Source of the DNA: Gramella sp. AN32
Lineage (GTDB): Bacteria > Bacteroidota > Bacteroidia > Flavobacteriales > Flavobacteriaceae
NCBI RefSeq assembly: GCF_023718305.1
Contig: NZ_QEYO01000013.1
Location: forward strand, 1 to 64,000
Direction of reading: 5' to 3'
Length of the DNA stretch: 64,000 nt
Both the position numbers and the translations under genes were made by a program. Positions 27,313 through 36,629 of the stretch are shown piece by piece. Every line of letters begins with the position of its first letter. Position 1 is the first letter of the stretch. Under the pieces are notes generated by a model. The model saw nothing but the letters and a program-made list of their open reading frames with translations, did not search any database and was not told where the DNA came from.

Positions 27313-29015
27313 AATCCTGCCGCTTTCCCGTCGTAACTACGAGAATCTGCCGCACCATAGATCATTCCGCTAACCGGATCAATTTGAATTCCCATAGCCC
27401 TTCCCTGGCTATTATATGTTTTGATTTTATGACCCATTTCCAGATAGATCTTTTTGGTATCTTCTGAAAATCCCCAATCTTCAAAACTTGTGATATCTGG
27501 CAGCCACTGGTGGTGAATTCGCGGAGATTCTATGGCTTTGGCAATATTTAGATCATAATCCAAAACATTTACGATCACTTGTAAGGTTGTATTGATAATT
27601 GTCCTGCCGCCCGGTGATCCTATGATAAGAATCGGTTTTCCATCTTTTGCCACGATAGTTGGCGTCATACTGGAAAGCATACGTTTTTCCGGTTCGATCT
27701 GGTTGGCAGGTGTACCTATTCTTCCCTTAGAATTGGTGAGTCCGGGAATGGCATTAAAATCCCCCATTTCATTGTTCAGTATAAAGCCTGCACCTTCCAC
27801 CACTATTTTTGACCCATAACTGGCTTCCAACGTATAGGTTAGGGAAACAGCATTCCCTTCTGTATCTATTACAGAAAGATGGGTCGTTTCGCTACTTTCA
27901 TAAGCCAAATGAGCTTTATTAAAATTTGCAGAATCACTTACAGATGCTTTATTTTCCTGAATTTGCTCGTTTAATATCTTCGCATAATTCTTCGAAATTA
28001 CCTCATTTACAGGCATTTTAGGATTAAAATTAGGATCACCTAAATACTGCGCACGATCTGCAAAAGCCCTTCTCATCGCTTCGGTTAAATAATGCAGACT
28101 TTGAGCCGAATTCTGCCCCATTTTCGCGAGATCATACGGCTCTAAAATATTAAGCATCTCCACTACCGCTACCCCTCCGGAACTTGGCGGTGGCATTCCG
28201 ATAATTTCATAACCCTTATAATTCCCTTTTACCGGTTCCCTTTCTTCTGCCTCATATTTTTCAAGATCTACTTCGGTTATAATCCCGCCATTCCTTTTCA
28301 TATAATCGCTGATCAAACTGGCGGTCTTACCACGATAAAACCCATCTTTACCTTTATCTCTAATCCTTTTTAAAGTTTCTGCCAGATCCTTTTGAATTAA
28401 AATATCACCCGGCTTCAAAGCGGTCACCGAATCTTTTAAAAATATCTTCGCGGTAGATCGATAATCATCTTTGTTCTCCAAAACCCATTTTGAAAACCAT
28501 TCAATTTCCGGACTTATGGCAAAACCATTTTCGGCAATTTTAATGGCAGGTTCTAATAATTCAGCCCAGGGAAGTTTCCCGTATTTTTCATGGGCAAGAT
28601 AAAGACCGGCAACAGTTCCCGGAACGCCTACCGCAATAATGCTGTCATGATTGGAGTTATTCCGAATTTCACCTTTTTCATCCAAATACATTTCACGAGT
28701 CGCCGCTAATGGTGCTTTTTCCCTAAAATTAAACGTAGTGCTTTTTCCATCATTCCCGTAGTACACCAGAAATCCGCCGCCACCAATATTTCCGGCAGCC
28801 GGTAAGCTTACTGAAAGTGCAAATGCTGTAGCCACAGAAGCATCTACGGCCGATCCTCCCTTTTTCAGAATATCCCTTCCAATTTCAGAAGCTAAATAAT
28901 GACTACTTACAACCATTCCGCTATCTGCCTGAGCAGGAATCCTTCCGCCCTGGGCGAAACTGAACTGGTTTATAAGTAAAAATAAAATTGTTGAAAAACG
29001 AATACATTTCAGCAT
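27309..29015 (-). CDS. ggt: gamma-glutamyltranspeptidase
   Basis: A 568-residue Ntn-hydrolase with a cleavable signal peptide (to about FSFAQ). Self-processing and catalysis use Thr377 in ETTHLSVID, equivalent to Thr391 of E. coli Ggt. Other family landmarks are GGNIGGGGFLVYY near the start, GMPPPSSGGVAVVEML and GSPGGRTIIN near the end. The periplasmic enzyme transfers or hydrolyses the gamma-glutamyl group of glutathione. It lies 41 bp after the heme oxygenase gene on the same strand, so read-through from the phytochrome operon is possible, but no functional link is known. Confidence 0.95.
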   Translation of the reverse strand: MLKCIRFSTILFLLINQFSFAQGGRIPAQADSGMVVSSHYLASEIGRDILKKGGSAVDASVATAFALSVSLPAAGNIGGGGFLVYYGNDGKSTTFNFREKAPLAATREMYLDEKGEIRNNSNHDSIIAVGVPGTVAGLYLAHEKYGKLPWAELLEPAIKIAENGFAISPEIEWFSKWVLENKDDYRSTAKIFLKDSVTALKPGDILIQKDLAETLKRIRDKGKDGFYRGKTASLISDYMKRNGGIITEVDLEKYEAEEREPVKGNYKGYEIIGMPPPSSGGVAVVEMLNILEPYDLAKMGQNSAQSLHYLTEAMRRAFADRAQYLGDPNFNPKMPVNEVISKNYAKILNEQIQENKASVSDSANFNKAHLAYESSETTHLSVIDTEGNAVSLTYTLEASYGSKIVVEGAGFILNNEMGDFNAIPGLTNSKGRIGTPANQIEPEKRMLSSMTPTIVAKDGKPILIIGSPGGRTIINTTLQVIVNVLDYDLNIAKAIESPRIHHQWLPDITSFEDWGFSEDTKKIYLEMGHKIKTYNSQGRAMGIQIDPVSGMIYGAADSRSYDGKAAGF

Positions 29016-29056
29016 AAGGAAGTAAAATTTGTCTTCAGGAAAAATACAAAATCAAT

Positions 29057-29614
29057 CTATAATTGCTGTAATTGTAAGCAATAAGCTTTCCCGAATAGTT
29101 CAAAAGTTTCCACCGCTTTTTTTGCGGCCATATCCTTTTCTTCTTCTGAAAATTCTTTTGAACGCAACAACTTCTGAAAATTTTGAAAACCTTGAATATC
29201 TTCCCTTTTTCCGCTATAAAATTTTTGAGGTGGAATATTTTCCAAAGAATTACAATCCGGAATATTTTTCCCAATCATAAGACCTCCCATTGCCGAGCCT
29301 TCCACCACATATGCTGCCCCAATTGCTTCCGTAAGGTTATTGCAGGAGAAATCAAGCCATAATTCAACCTTCGGAATTGGAGAATCCATCGATAAAAGGT
29401 CGGTTTTCAGTCTATCGCTTTTATCAGCACGATAATATTCTAAATATCGCTCCAGGAATGGTTCTACTATGGCGTAAGCCAAATAATTTTGAGTCAGTAA
29501 CAATTTGTATTCATTTAAATTTATAGAATGATCCATAATTTTATTGGCCAAATTGTCCTTTTCGAGGTCTCTGTGGAGTTGCTCTGTCGCCGACCGGAGT
29601 TTATGAAGCATCAT
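29057..29614 (-). CDS. bphO: biliverdin-producing heme oxygenase
   Basis: About 185 residues from the Met at 29614; a longer frame to 29665 only overlaps the receiver gene more deeply. The HemO-type fold is shown by the N-terminal helix LRSATEQLHRDLEKD with proximal His14, and the distal helix AYVVEGSAMGGLMIGKNI. The enzyme opens heme with reductant and oxygen to biliverdin, CO and iron. In this operon its role is evident: biliverdin is the chromophore of the phytochrome two genes upstream. Its start overlaps the end of the receiver gene by 14 bp, which suggests coupled translation. Confidence 0.9.
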   Translation of the reverse strand: MMLHKLRSATEQLHRDLEKDNLANKIMDHSINLNEYKLLLTQNYLAYAIVEPFLERYLEYYRADKSDRLKTDLLSMDSPIPKVELWLDFSCNNLTEAIGAAYVVEGSAMGGLMIGKNIPDCNSLENIPPQKFYSGKREDIQGFQNFQKLLRSKEFSEEEKDMAAKKAVETFELFGKAYCLQLQQL

Positions 29615-30161
29615 CTTCAATTTTGAAAACGTTGATCGCTTTTTTAATCTTGGCGATATTTTCAAGTTGCTGTTCGTTATCTGTATTCATTTTATCCAGA
29701 TAATCGTAGATCTTGTTTACCGTGATCTTATTGTTTCTAATTTTATTGCGCAATTCGTTATGAGAACCCATGTTCATCACTACTTTCTTAAGCAGGGGCT
29801 CTAATTTTTCGCCTAAATTATTAATATGTTTCTTTAAAATATATCCTGATGCACCGCTCAAGATTGTATTTGCGGCAAGCTCTTCATCATTAATGGTTCC
29901 GGTAATAAATATAAAATCCATCGAATCATCAAATTCCTTTACCAGTTCCAAAACATCAAGACCGGTGCAGGTAGGCAAATTATAGTCTGATAAAACCACA
30001 TCTGGCGCAAAATTTACCAGTTTTTCCCTCACCGTTTCAAGATTATCGGTTAGTTCCATTACCGGGTTTTCAACAATTTTTTTGATTTGTCGTTGTATTA
30101 ATCTGGCATCGGTAATATTATCCTCTACCAATAAAATGTTTAAAGTGGATTTTATCATCAA
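29601..30161 (-). CDS. bphR: response regulator (phytochrome-associated receiver)
   Basis: A 186-residue receiver protein. The phosphorylation site is Asp59 in VVLSDYNLP; the acidic pocket is VEDN (12-15) and the conserved Lys is in GYILKKH (about 107-113). After the receiver, about 55 residues form a charged helical tail, but there is no DNA-binding or enzymatic output domain. It lies between the phytochrome kinase (46 bp upstream) and heme oxygenase (14-bp overlap), as in many bacteriophytochrome operons, and is the expected phosphoryl acceptor. The output must come through another protein. Confidence 0.9.
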   Translation of the reverse strand: MMIKSTLNILLVEDNITDARLIQRQIKKIVENPVMELTDNLETVREKLVNFAPDVVLSDYNLPTCTGLDVLELVKEFDDSMDFIFITGTINDEELAANTILSGASGYILKKHINNLGEKLEPLLKKVVMNMGSHNELRNKIRNNKITVNKIYDYLDKMNTDNEQQLENIAKIKKAINVFKIEDDAS

Positions 30162-30207
30162 ATAAATTTAAGTAAAAGTAGCTATATGTTCTGATCCAAA
30201 ACTTTAA

Positions 30208-32421
30208 TTATAGATGAAAGTAAAAACTTGTTCCTTCACCTAAGTTAGATTCTGCCCAAATTTTACCATCATGTTTTTCAATTATTTTTTTTACAATAGC
30301 AAGCCCAATCCCGGTTCCGGAGTAATTATTTCCTGAAAATCTCGAGAAGAGCACGAAAATTTCTTCGCTATATTTTTGGTCAAAGCCTATCCCATTATCC
30401 TTTACATAATAGACGGTCTTTTTTTCCTGCGTGAGTGTACCTATTTCAATTTTTGGAGATTTTTCCTTCTCACTATATTTTAGAGCGTTGGTAATTAAAT
30501 TCGACCAAACCTGTGCCAGCATTTGTTTATCACCCAACATTTTTGGCAATTGCTCTTCGATAATAAGTTCAGTTTTAAAATAATTCTTAGGAATATTAAA
30601 AGATTTCAATAACTCCTGAATTAAATGATCTGTATTGATCATAACCTTCTTCAGGTTTTGATTATTTACACCGGCAAATGAAAGGATATTGTCTATTAAA
30701 TCCTGCATTTCTTCAGCAGAAGTAAGAATGGTATCAACCGCCATTTTTGCTTCAGCTTCCAAACCTGTATAGTGATCTTCTTTTAAAATATGGGCATAGC
30801 CATCTATCCCGCGCAAGGGAGCTTTTAAATCATGTGAAAGGCCCTGACTGAATAAATTTAATTCGTTATGAGCATCGATCAGCTCATTGTTCAACCTGTT
30901 GATCTCTTTTTTCTGAAGGTTAAGAATTACATAGCTAATGCTCTCCCTCAGAGATTTCGCTTCACTAATTTCGTAATCCAGCCATGCTTGAGAATAGCCT
31001 TTGAGTTCCTGGGTCCATATTTCAAAAGATTTTCTGGGCGTTAACCGCTGCTTTTCTTCACTATATAAAGCTTTATTTTCGGGATTCCCGCCCCAACTCA
31101 CTGTTTGAATTACTTCCGGTCTAAACCAAATAAGGGCATCACGCTCACTTTCACCAAGTTTTATAGATAAAAAACCTGAAGCCACATCTTTGTATTCTTT
31201 AGCTTCCGGATATGAGGACATCAAATTATTAGTAAAAAACACGCTGTCTTTCTGCCTGAAAACAAATTCTTTGAGTAAGGTTTTTACCTGAGATTTTGAA
31301 GGCGTATTACCAACTAAGGTGATCTTTTTATTCAAAATAATGGCACCGCCACCACTCTGAATAAGATCTGTAAATTTTGATTTTTGTTGGGTAAGACCCG
31401 ATCTAATATTTTCTTTTCTATTAACCTGCTGCAACAAAATTTGCCGAATCTCTTTTCCTTTTTCTATGTTTTCAAGAAATGACCGGGTATTTTTTAAGGA
31501 TAGTTCATTCGAAAAGATTTGCGTGAGAAAATCACAGGTCTGCCTCTGATAGAAATTGATGAATTTCGCGGAATTATGATGACAGGCTATAAGCCCCCAA
31601 AGTTTTCCATTCGCGATCAAAGCAGCAGTTAAAGAAGCTCCCACATTCATATTTTGAAGATATTCTATATGGATAGGAGATACCGCCCTTAATAAAGATC
31701 CAGAAAGATCTAAAGCTTGTTCACTTATTGGGGAAATTTCAGGAACTAGAGCTATAGGCTTGGAATTAACATCCGTAATAATCCTAATTTTATTCTTAAA
31801 GAATAGCTCCCTGGCCTGTTTTGGAATATCACTGGCAGGATAATGCAATCCCAACCAGCTTTCCATTTCTTCATTTTTCTCTTCAGCAATTACTTTCCCG
31901 TTCCATTCCTCATCAAATTTATAGACCATAACACGATCATAACCAAAAATATCCCGGGTAAGAGAGGCAGCTCTTTCACAAAGCTTTTCAGCAGTTTCAA
32001 CACTGCTCAGGCTGGAAAGTATACTGGTAAGCTGTTTTTGATACTTATAATTTTCGATTTCTTCCCCTTTCGGTTCAATATCCAGAAGTAAAGTTTTATC
32101 ACTAATATGGGGCACCACAAAGAACGATTTTCCGCCAATTTTGGTTTGATGAACCTTGAAATATGAATCCTCTTCAAATTCGGCCACTATAGTGTTACAA
32201 AGTTTATCTCCTAAGATCAAATCGAGAGAATTACCTAAAATATCTTCAATAGAAAGGCCTAAAATATCTTTACAATTTGCGCTAATCTGCACCACTGTAC
32301 AGTTTCGCATATCACATGCAACAATAACTCCGTGAGATTGAGATTTTCCAATAATATGTATTGGTTCATTTTCACAACTTGATAAATCTATATCTTTAGG
32401 ATATTCCCCTACTTCACTCAT
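30208..32421 (-). CDS. bphP: bacteriophytochrome sensor histidine kinase
   Basis: 737 residues, cytosolic. Domains in order: N-terminal segment with Cys16 in SSCENEPIHI (the biliverdin-binding Cys of bacteriophytochromes), PAS (about 20-120), GAF with LHYPASDIP (Asp198, the chromophore pocket), PHY (about 325-490) with the tongue motif PRKSFEIW (462-469), HisKA with LSHDLKAPLRG (His530), and HATPase with DNGIGF and GTGIGLA. It should be a red/far-red light-switched kinase. It starts directly at the stop codon of the CheB/CheR kinase and is followed by a receiver and heme oxygenase. All chromophore motifs that I can check are present, so it is probably photoactive. Confidence 0.96.
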   Translation of the reverse strand: MSEVGEYPKDIDLSSCENEPIHIIGKSQSHGVIVACDMRNCTVVQISANCKDILGLSIEDILGNSLDLILGDKLCNTIVAEFEEDSYFKVHQTKIGGKSFFVVPHISDKTLLLDIEPKGEEIENYKYQKQLTSILSSLSSVETAEKLCERAASLTRDIFGYDRVMVYKFDEEWNGKVIAEEKNEEMESWLGLHYPASDIPKQARELFFKNKIRIITDVNSKPIALVPEISPISEQALDLSGSLLRAVSPIHIEYLQNMNVGASLTAALIANGKLWGLIACHHNSAKFINFYQRQTCDFLTQIFSNELSLKNTRSFLENIEKGKEIRQILLQQVNRKENIRSGLTQQKSKFTDLIQSGGGAIILNKKITLVGNTPSKSQVKTLLKEFVFRQKDSVFFTNNLMSSYPEAKEYKDVASGFLSIKLGESERDALIWFRPEVIQTVSWGGNPENKALYSEEKQRLTPRKSFEIWTQELKGYSQAWLDYEISEAKSLRESISYVILNLQKKEINRLNNELIDAHNELNLFSQGLSHDLKAPLRGIDGYAHILKEDHYTGLEAEAKMAVDTILTSAEEMQDLIDNILSFAGVNNQNLKKVMINTDHLIQELLKSFNIPKNYFKTELIIEEQLPKMLGDKQMLAQVWSNLITNALKYSEKEKSPKIEIGTLTQEKKTVYYVKDNGIGFDQKYSEEIFVLFSRFSGNNYSGTGIGLAIVKKIIEKHDGKIWAESNLGEGTSFYFHL

Positions 32422-35400
32422 TTAAAAGTTTTTAATTTTAAAGTAGAAGGTACTTCCCACGCCTTCCTGGGAATCAACCCAAATCGTCCCATCATGGAGC
32501 AATACGATTTTTTCCACATGTGCCAGGCCAACTCCCGTTCCCTCGGTATCTTCATTTCCAGGTACCCGATTAAAAATAGTAAAGATATTTTTGAGATCTT
32601 CCTTAGATATTCCCCTTCCATTATCAACGATAGAAAAAACCCAATATTTATCTTCTTTAAATGCGGAAATTCGAATTTCCGGGGGAAGACCTTTTCTACG
32701 GTATTTTATGGCATTGCTGATAAGATTTTGGAACAATAACCTCAATTCAGTTTCGTAAGCTTTAATTTTAGGAAGTTCTCCCACATGTACTACCGCTTTG
32801 GAATCCCGAATGCTTTTCCCAAGGTCATATTTCACTACCTCAACGAGTTCTTTGGTATCTACGAGTTTTTTCTTCCCACTCCTGCCAATTCGGGAATGCT
32901 CCAATAAAGCTCTTATTTGAGCTGAAAGCCTATCAGAAGCATTCTTTATATATTTAATATAATTGACTCCTTTTTCATCTAGTTTATCTTCATACATTTT
33001 ACCCAGAACATCACTACCAAACTTTATAGTGGCCAGTGGTTCCTGCAAGTCATGGGAACAAATGGATACAAATTGCTCTAAATCCCGGTTTGCCCTTTCC
33101 AGATCATTTTTTTGCTCCCTAAGTTGTTGCTGTGCCTGGTGTAATTCAGAAATATCAACACAGGTGAACCTTATCGTTTTAAGATTATCCTTTTCATCCT
33201 TTTCGGCAGAAGCGTTTAATAAAATAGGAATAACCTTCCCGGTCCTGGAAACTAAGTTTTGATCAATATTTGAAAATTCCTCGTTATTCTTGAACTTGGC
33301 ATTCATTTCGATCAGGCTTACCTTCGAACCTGCCTCAAAAAACTCTACAAAGGGTTTCCCTATAAGATCATCTTTATCTTTATAGCCTAAAACTTCCAGC
33401 GCTTTTTTATTGCATTGATTTATCTCGGAAGATTTAGCATCTACATTCACATACATTACCGGTGCATCTTCATAAAAAGACTTAAATCTCTTTTCGCTGG
33501 CCACCAGTTTTTCTTTTGATTTTTGGATATTTTCAATATCAATAAAAGTAATTACCACTCCCTGTTTTTCCTTCTCTGAATTGGTATAGGCTGAAATTCT
33601 TTGCAGGTAGTTAACGCCCGCTTTCGAAATGATGTGCCTTTCGATGGGTTTTCCTGTATTGAGAACCCTCCGGCACCTATCAATAAAATTACGTTTCCTG
33701 GATAGTCCAAAGGTCCTTATAAAATCATCTATGGGCCGGCCAAGATCGGTCTTGAGAAGGTTAAAATGTTCTTTAATAGCGGGGGTAAATTTCCTGATGG
33801 TAAAATCCTTATCTAAAAAGATTACCCCAATATCGGTGCTTTTCAGCAGGTTATTCATATCTGCATTAAGCGCCGCAAGATCTTCCATTTTCTGGATGTT
33901 TTCGGCATTTACCGTGTTGATCTCTTCATTTACGGTTTGTAATTCCTCATTGGTACTTTGCAATTCTTCGTTAGAAGCGAGTAATTCTTCATTGGCAGCC
34001 TGTAATTCCTCATTGCTTGTCTCTATTTCCTGTAAAGATGTATGAAGATCTTCTTTTGTTTTCTTCAGGTCATACTCAAGGATGGAGACATACTCTTTTG
34101 TTTGAGAAGAGGGACTTACCTTATCAATTTCAATAATTTCTGTAAGGTCAACATCTGTTTCAATAAAGGTGATCACATAATTGGTTTCCCCACTTATACT
34201 GTGGTCTTTAAAAGGCTTAATAATGATATCTGTCCCAAACTTTTCCCCGTTTTCCCGGGTTATCACAGCTTTTCGATACACCACCTTCTCTTGTCTATCT
34301 GCAGCATTGTTGAAGGTAGTTTGCACCACGTATTTCACCTCACTGTCTAACATGTCCAGAAGATTGATGGAAAAACCGGTAACCGGTAAATTGGCATATT
34401 TTCTAAATTCCCCCACTGCCTGAAGAATATTATAATCTGCATCTACAAAAACCGCTGCGCCCCCAAATTGCGCAAGAATAGTTTCATTGAGTTCACGTTG
34501 CATTTTTTGGCGAATAGGATTGACTGAAGACTTATTATTTCGTTCTCTGTGAAAATTTCTCTTGGAATATGACCTCATTGGGCTACTCTCAAAACTTTCA
34601 GAAGAGTCACTAATTATACTTTTTAATCTACTCGTAGGTTTCACGTTTTTGTAGATCCTGCTTTTTCGATCAATTTCTGAAAAGTGATCTTTATGAGCAT
34701 GAACACTTTCGCTGGTTCCTAATAATAAAATCCCATTTTCTTTTAAGGCATAGTGTAAAACATTTAATGCTTTTTTCTGAATACTATTCTGAAAATAGAT
34801 CAATAAATTTCTGCAAACCACCAAATCCATATTGCTAAAAGGTGGGTTTTTAATCACGTTATGTTTTGAAAAAACAACTGCCTTTCTCACTTTATCCATG
34901 ACTTGATAGCTGTTTGCTTTCGCCACGAAATACTTGGCTAAGTACTTATGGGCAACATCAGCAACAATACTTTCAGGATAAATTCCTTTGCTGCCAATAT
35001 CAAGATGATCTTGAGAAATATCTGTCGCAAAAATCTTTAAAATGATTTCTTTTTTTTGCTTTTCAATTTCTTCCAAAAGGGAAATGGCTAAAGAATAAGC
35101 TTCTTCTCCTGTGCTACAGGCAACATCCCATACTTTTAATACTTCACCATTTTTGGTATTGGCAACGATTTCCGGAAAAACTTCTTTTTTAAGAACTTTC
35201 CAAACTTCATCATCTCTAAAGAATTTTGTCACTCCAATTAAAAATTCCCGGGAAAGAATTTCCGCTTCCTCATGGTTATTCTTCAGAAATTCGTAATACG
35301 CATTTAGGTCGTTACACTTAGTAACATTCACACGCCTGGCCACTCTTCGGGCTAAGGTCGCATACTTATATTCTTTAAAATCCAGCCCGCATTTTTCATG

Positions 35401-36090
35401 AACATATATTAAGATATGATTAAGATCTTTTTCTTCATACTTAATATCACCATCTTCAAAATGAAAGACTGGTGGAGCGGAGATAAAATTTTGTAACTCA
35501 GGGCCCATTTCTTCAACCGGGAGGACATAATCTACAAGACCCGTGTTAATGGCACTTTTAGGCATCCCATCAAATTTGGCTTCAGTAGGTTCCTGAACCA
35601 TCACCATCCCATCTTTTTCCTTAATAGCGCGAATACCGCGTGTTCCATCACTCCCCGTACCACTTAATATAATTCCAATAGCCCGTTCTTCACACTGTTC
35701 TGCTAAGGATTCAAAGAAAATATCAATAGGTAAATTAAGTTTATAATCTGTAGGTTTCTTGGAAAGCTTAAATGATCCTCCATTAAGAACAAGATTATTT
35801 TTAGGAGGAATTAAATAAACCATACCAGGTTCTACAAGCATTCCATCGCTAATAATTTCAATAGGAAGTTTTGAGCCTTTTTGAAGAAGCTCCCCCATCA
35901 TACTCTTAAAATCTGGTGAGAGGTGTTGAATGACTACATAAGAATTCTGGTCATCTGCGGTTATATTCTTAAAAAATAATTTCAGTGCTTCCAAACCCCC
36001 GGCACTTGCGCCAACTGCAATAATCCTGATTTGGTCATTCAAAAAATTATTTTCAGTTTCCGCTACGGGACGTTCACTCGTACTTTTCAT
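32422..36090 (-). CDS. CheB/CheR fusion with PAS domains and histidine kinase
   Basis: 1222 residues, cytosolic. CheB methylesterase (about 20-205) keeps Ser29 of GASAGG, His56 of IQHLSPDF and Asp148 of SGTGSDGTRG. CheR methyltransferase (about 215-480) has FLIGVTKFFRD and the SAM-binding WDVACSTGEEAYS. A PAS region follows, then a coiled coil of NEEL-type heptads (about 680-735), two more PAS domains (about 740-975), HisKA with CSHDLQEPLA (His1013) and HATPase with DNGRGIS and GTGVGLA. No chemoreceptor gene is visible. Such fusions are thought to act in non-chemotaxis signalling. First gene of the phytochrome operon, ending exactly where bphP begins. Confidence 0.95.
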   Translation of the reverse strand: MKSTSERPVAETENNFLNDQIRIIAVGASAGGLEALKLFFKNITADDQNSYVVIQHLSPDFKSMMGELLQKGSKLPIEIISDGMLVEPGMVYLIPPKNNLVLNGGSFKLSKKPTDYKLNLPIDIFFESLAEQCEERAIGIILSGTGSDGTRGIRAIKEKDGMVMVQEPTEAKFDGMPKSAINTGLVDYVLPVEEMGPELQNFISAPPVFHFEDGDIKYEEKDLNHILIYVHEKCGLDFKEYKYATLARRVARRVNVTKCNDLNAYYEFLKNNHEEAEILSREFLIGVTKFFRDDEVWKVLKKEVFPEIVANTKNGEVLKVWDVACSTGEEAYSLAISLLEEIEKQKKEIILKIFATDISQDHLDIGSKGIYPESIVADVAHKYLAKYFVAKANSYQVMDKVRKAVVFSKHNVIKNPPFSNMDLVVCRNLLIYFQNSIQKKALNVLHYALKENGILLLGTSESVHAHKDHFSEIDRKSRIYKNVKPTSRLKSIISDSSESFESSPMRSYSKRNFHRERNNKSSVNPIRQKMQRELNETILAQFGGAAVFVDADYNILQAVGEFRKYANLPVTGFSINLLDMLDSEVKYVVQTTFNNAADRQEKVVYRKAVITRENGEKFGTDIIIKPFKDHSISGETNYVITFIETDVDLTEIIEIDKVSPSSQTKEYVSILEYDLKKTKEDLHTSLQEIETSNEELQAANEELLASNEELQSTNEELQTVNEEINTVNAENIQKMEDLAALNADMNNLLKSTDIGVIFLDKDFTIRKFTPAIKEHFNLLKTDLGRPIDDFIRTFGLSRKRNFIDRCRRVLNTGKPIERHIISKAGVNYLQRISAYTNSEKEKQGVVITFIDIENIQKSKEKLVASEKRFKSFYEDAPVMYVNVDAKSSEINQCNKKALEVLGYKDKDDLIGKPFVEFFEAGSKVSLIEMNAKFKNNEEFSNIDQNLVSRTGKVIPILLNASAEKDEKDNLKTIRFTCVDISELHQAQQQLREQKNDLERANRDLEQFVSICSHDLQEPLATIKFGSDVLGKMYEDKLDEKGVNYIKYIKNASDRLSAQIRALLEHSRIGRSGKKKLVDTKELVEVVKYDLGKSIRDSKAVVHVGELPKIKAYETELRLLFQNLISNAIKYRRKGLPPEIRISAFKEDKYWVFSIVDNGRGISKEDLKNIFTIFNRVPGNEDTEGTGVGLAHVEKIVLLHDGTIWVDSQEGVGSTFYFKIKNF

Positions 36091-36629
36091 TAATTGTTGA
36101 AGTAGGTTTAAAAAACTTTATACAAATTGTAATATTAAAAATAAAATATACCTATGGTTATACCATATCCCATTTAAAATACTTCAAAACATCATATTTT
36201 GAAGGTGTTTTCAGGATTTTCCCTTTAATTTTATTTTTAAAAAACCTGCCATAATTACATGATTTGACAAATTAGCAACCAAATGCAGGATTTGAATCTT
36301 CCCAAAAATAAATATTTTCTTTAATTATAACATTTAAACTTTGAAATAAAGCACATACTGTAGGCTTTCATAAATTCACTACATCAATCAAATGGGCGAT
36401 TATATCGCAAAAAAACCTATCGAAATTTTTAAATTTCTCAATTTTCAAACTACATAATGATAATTTGTTAAAGTATTAAAATGAGTATTAATACAAATTC
36501 TCCTTACAAATATTCACTTAGAGCTAATGTACATCTTTATCCGGATTAATATTTGGCAGTCTCGCATGGTAATTGGACAATAGTGATCTGAAAACATTGG
36601 TATGTTACCGATGTAGTAAACACATTTGA
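36091..36629. promoter_or_regulatory. AT-rich divergent control region of the phytochrome and proline operons
   Basis: About 540 bp between divergent operons and very AT-rich. The only striking element is a perfect inverted repeat, TATGGT-TAT-ACCATA, at 36153-36167, about 65 bp before the CheB/CheR start and so a possible operator of that operon. No clean TTG-N20-TAnnTTTG promoter was found on either strand. No plausible gene is present; a 60-codon minus-strand frame (36514-36696) runs into proC and is rejected. Confidence 0.35.

Noticed and set aside
29029..29280. 83-codon plus-strand frame and the overlapping 79-codon minus-strand frame
   Set aside because: Both are shadows of the heme oxygenase gene, whose proximal and distal heme helices are recognisable in another frame.
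29615..29665. Longer start for the heme oxygenase
   Set aside because: It would deepen the overlap with the receiver gene to 65 bp and adds a basic stretch absent from the family; the Met at 29614 precedes the first conserved helix.
33900..34040. Short near-tandem DNA repeats
   Set aside because: They encode the repeated heptads of a coiled coil (NEELQ-type) in the CheB/CheR kinase, so they are explained by protein structure rather than by a separate repeat element.
33629..34045. 138-codon plus-strand frame rich in Ser, Leu, Cys and Asn
   Set aside because: It is antisense to the NEEL heptad coiled coil of the CheB/CheR kinase; the repeated GAA/CTT-type codons keep the other strand open. 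No family features.
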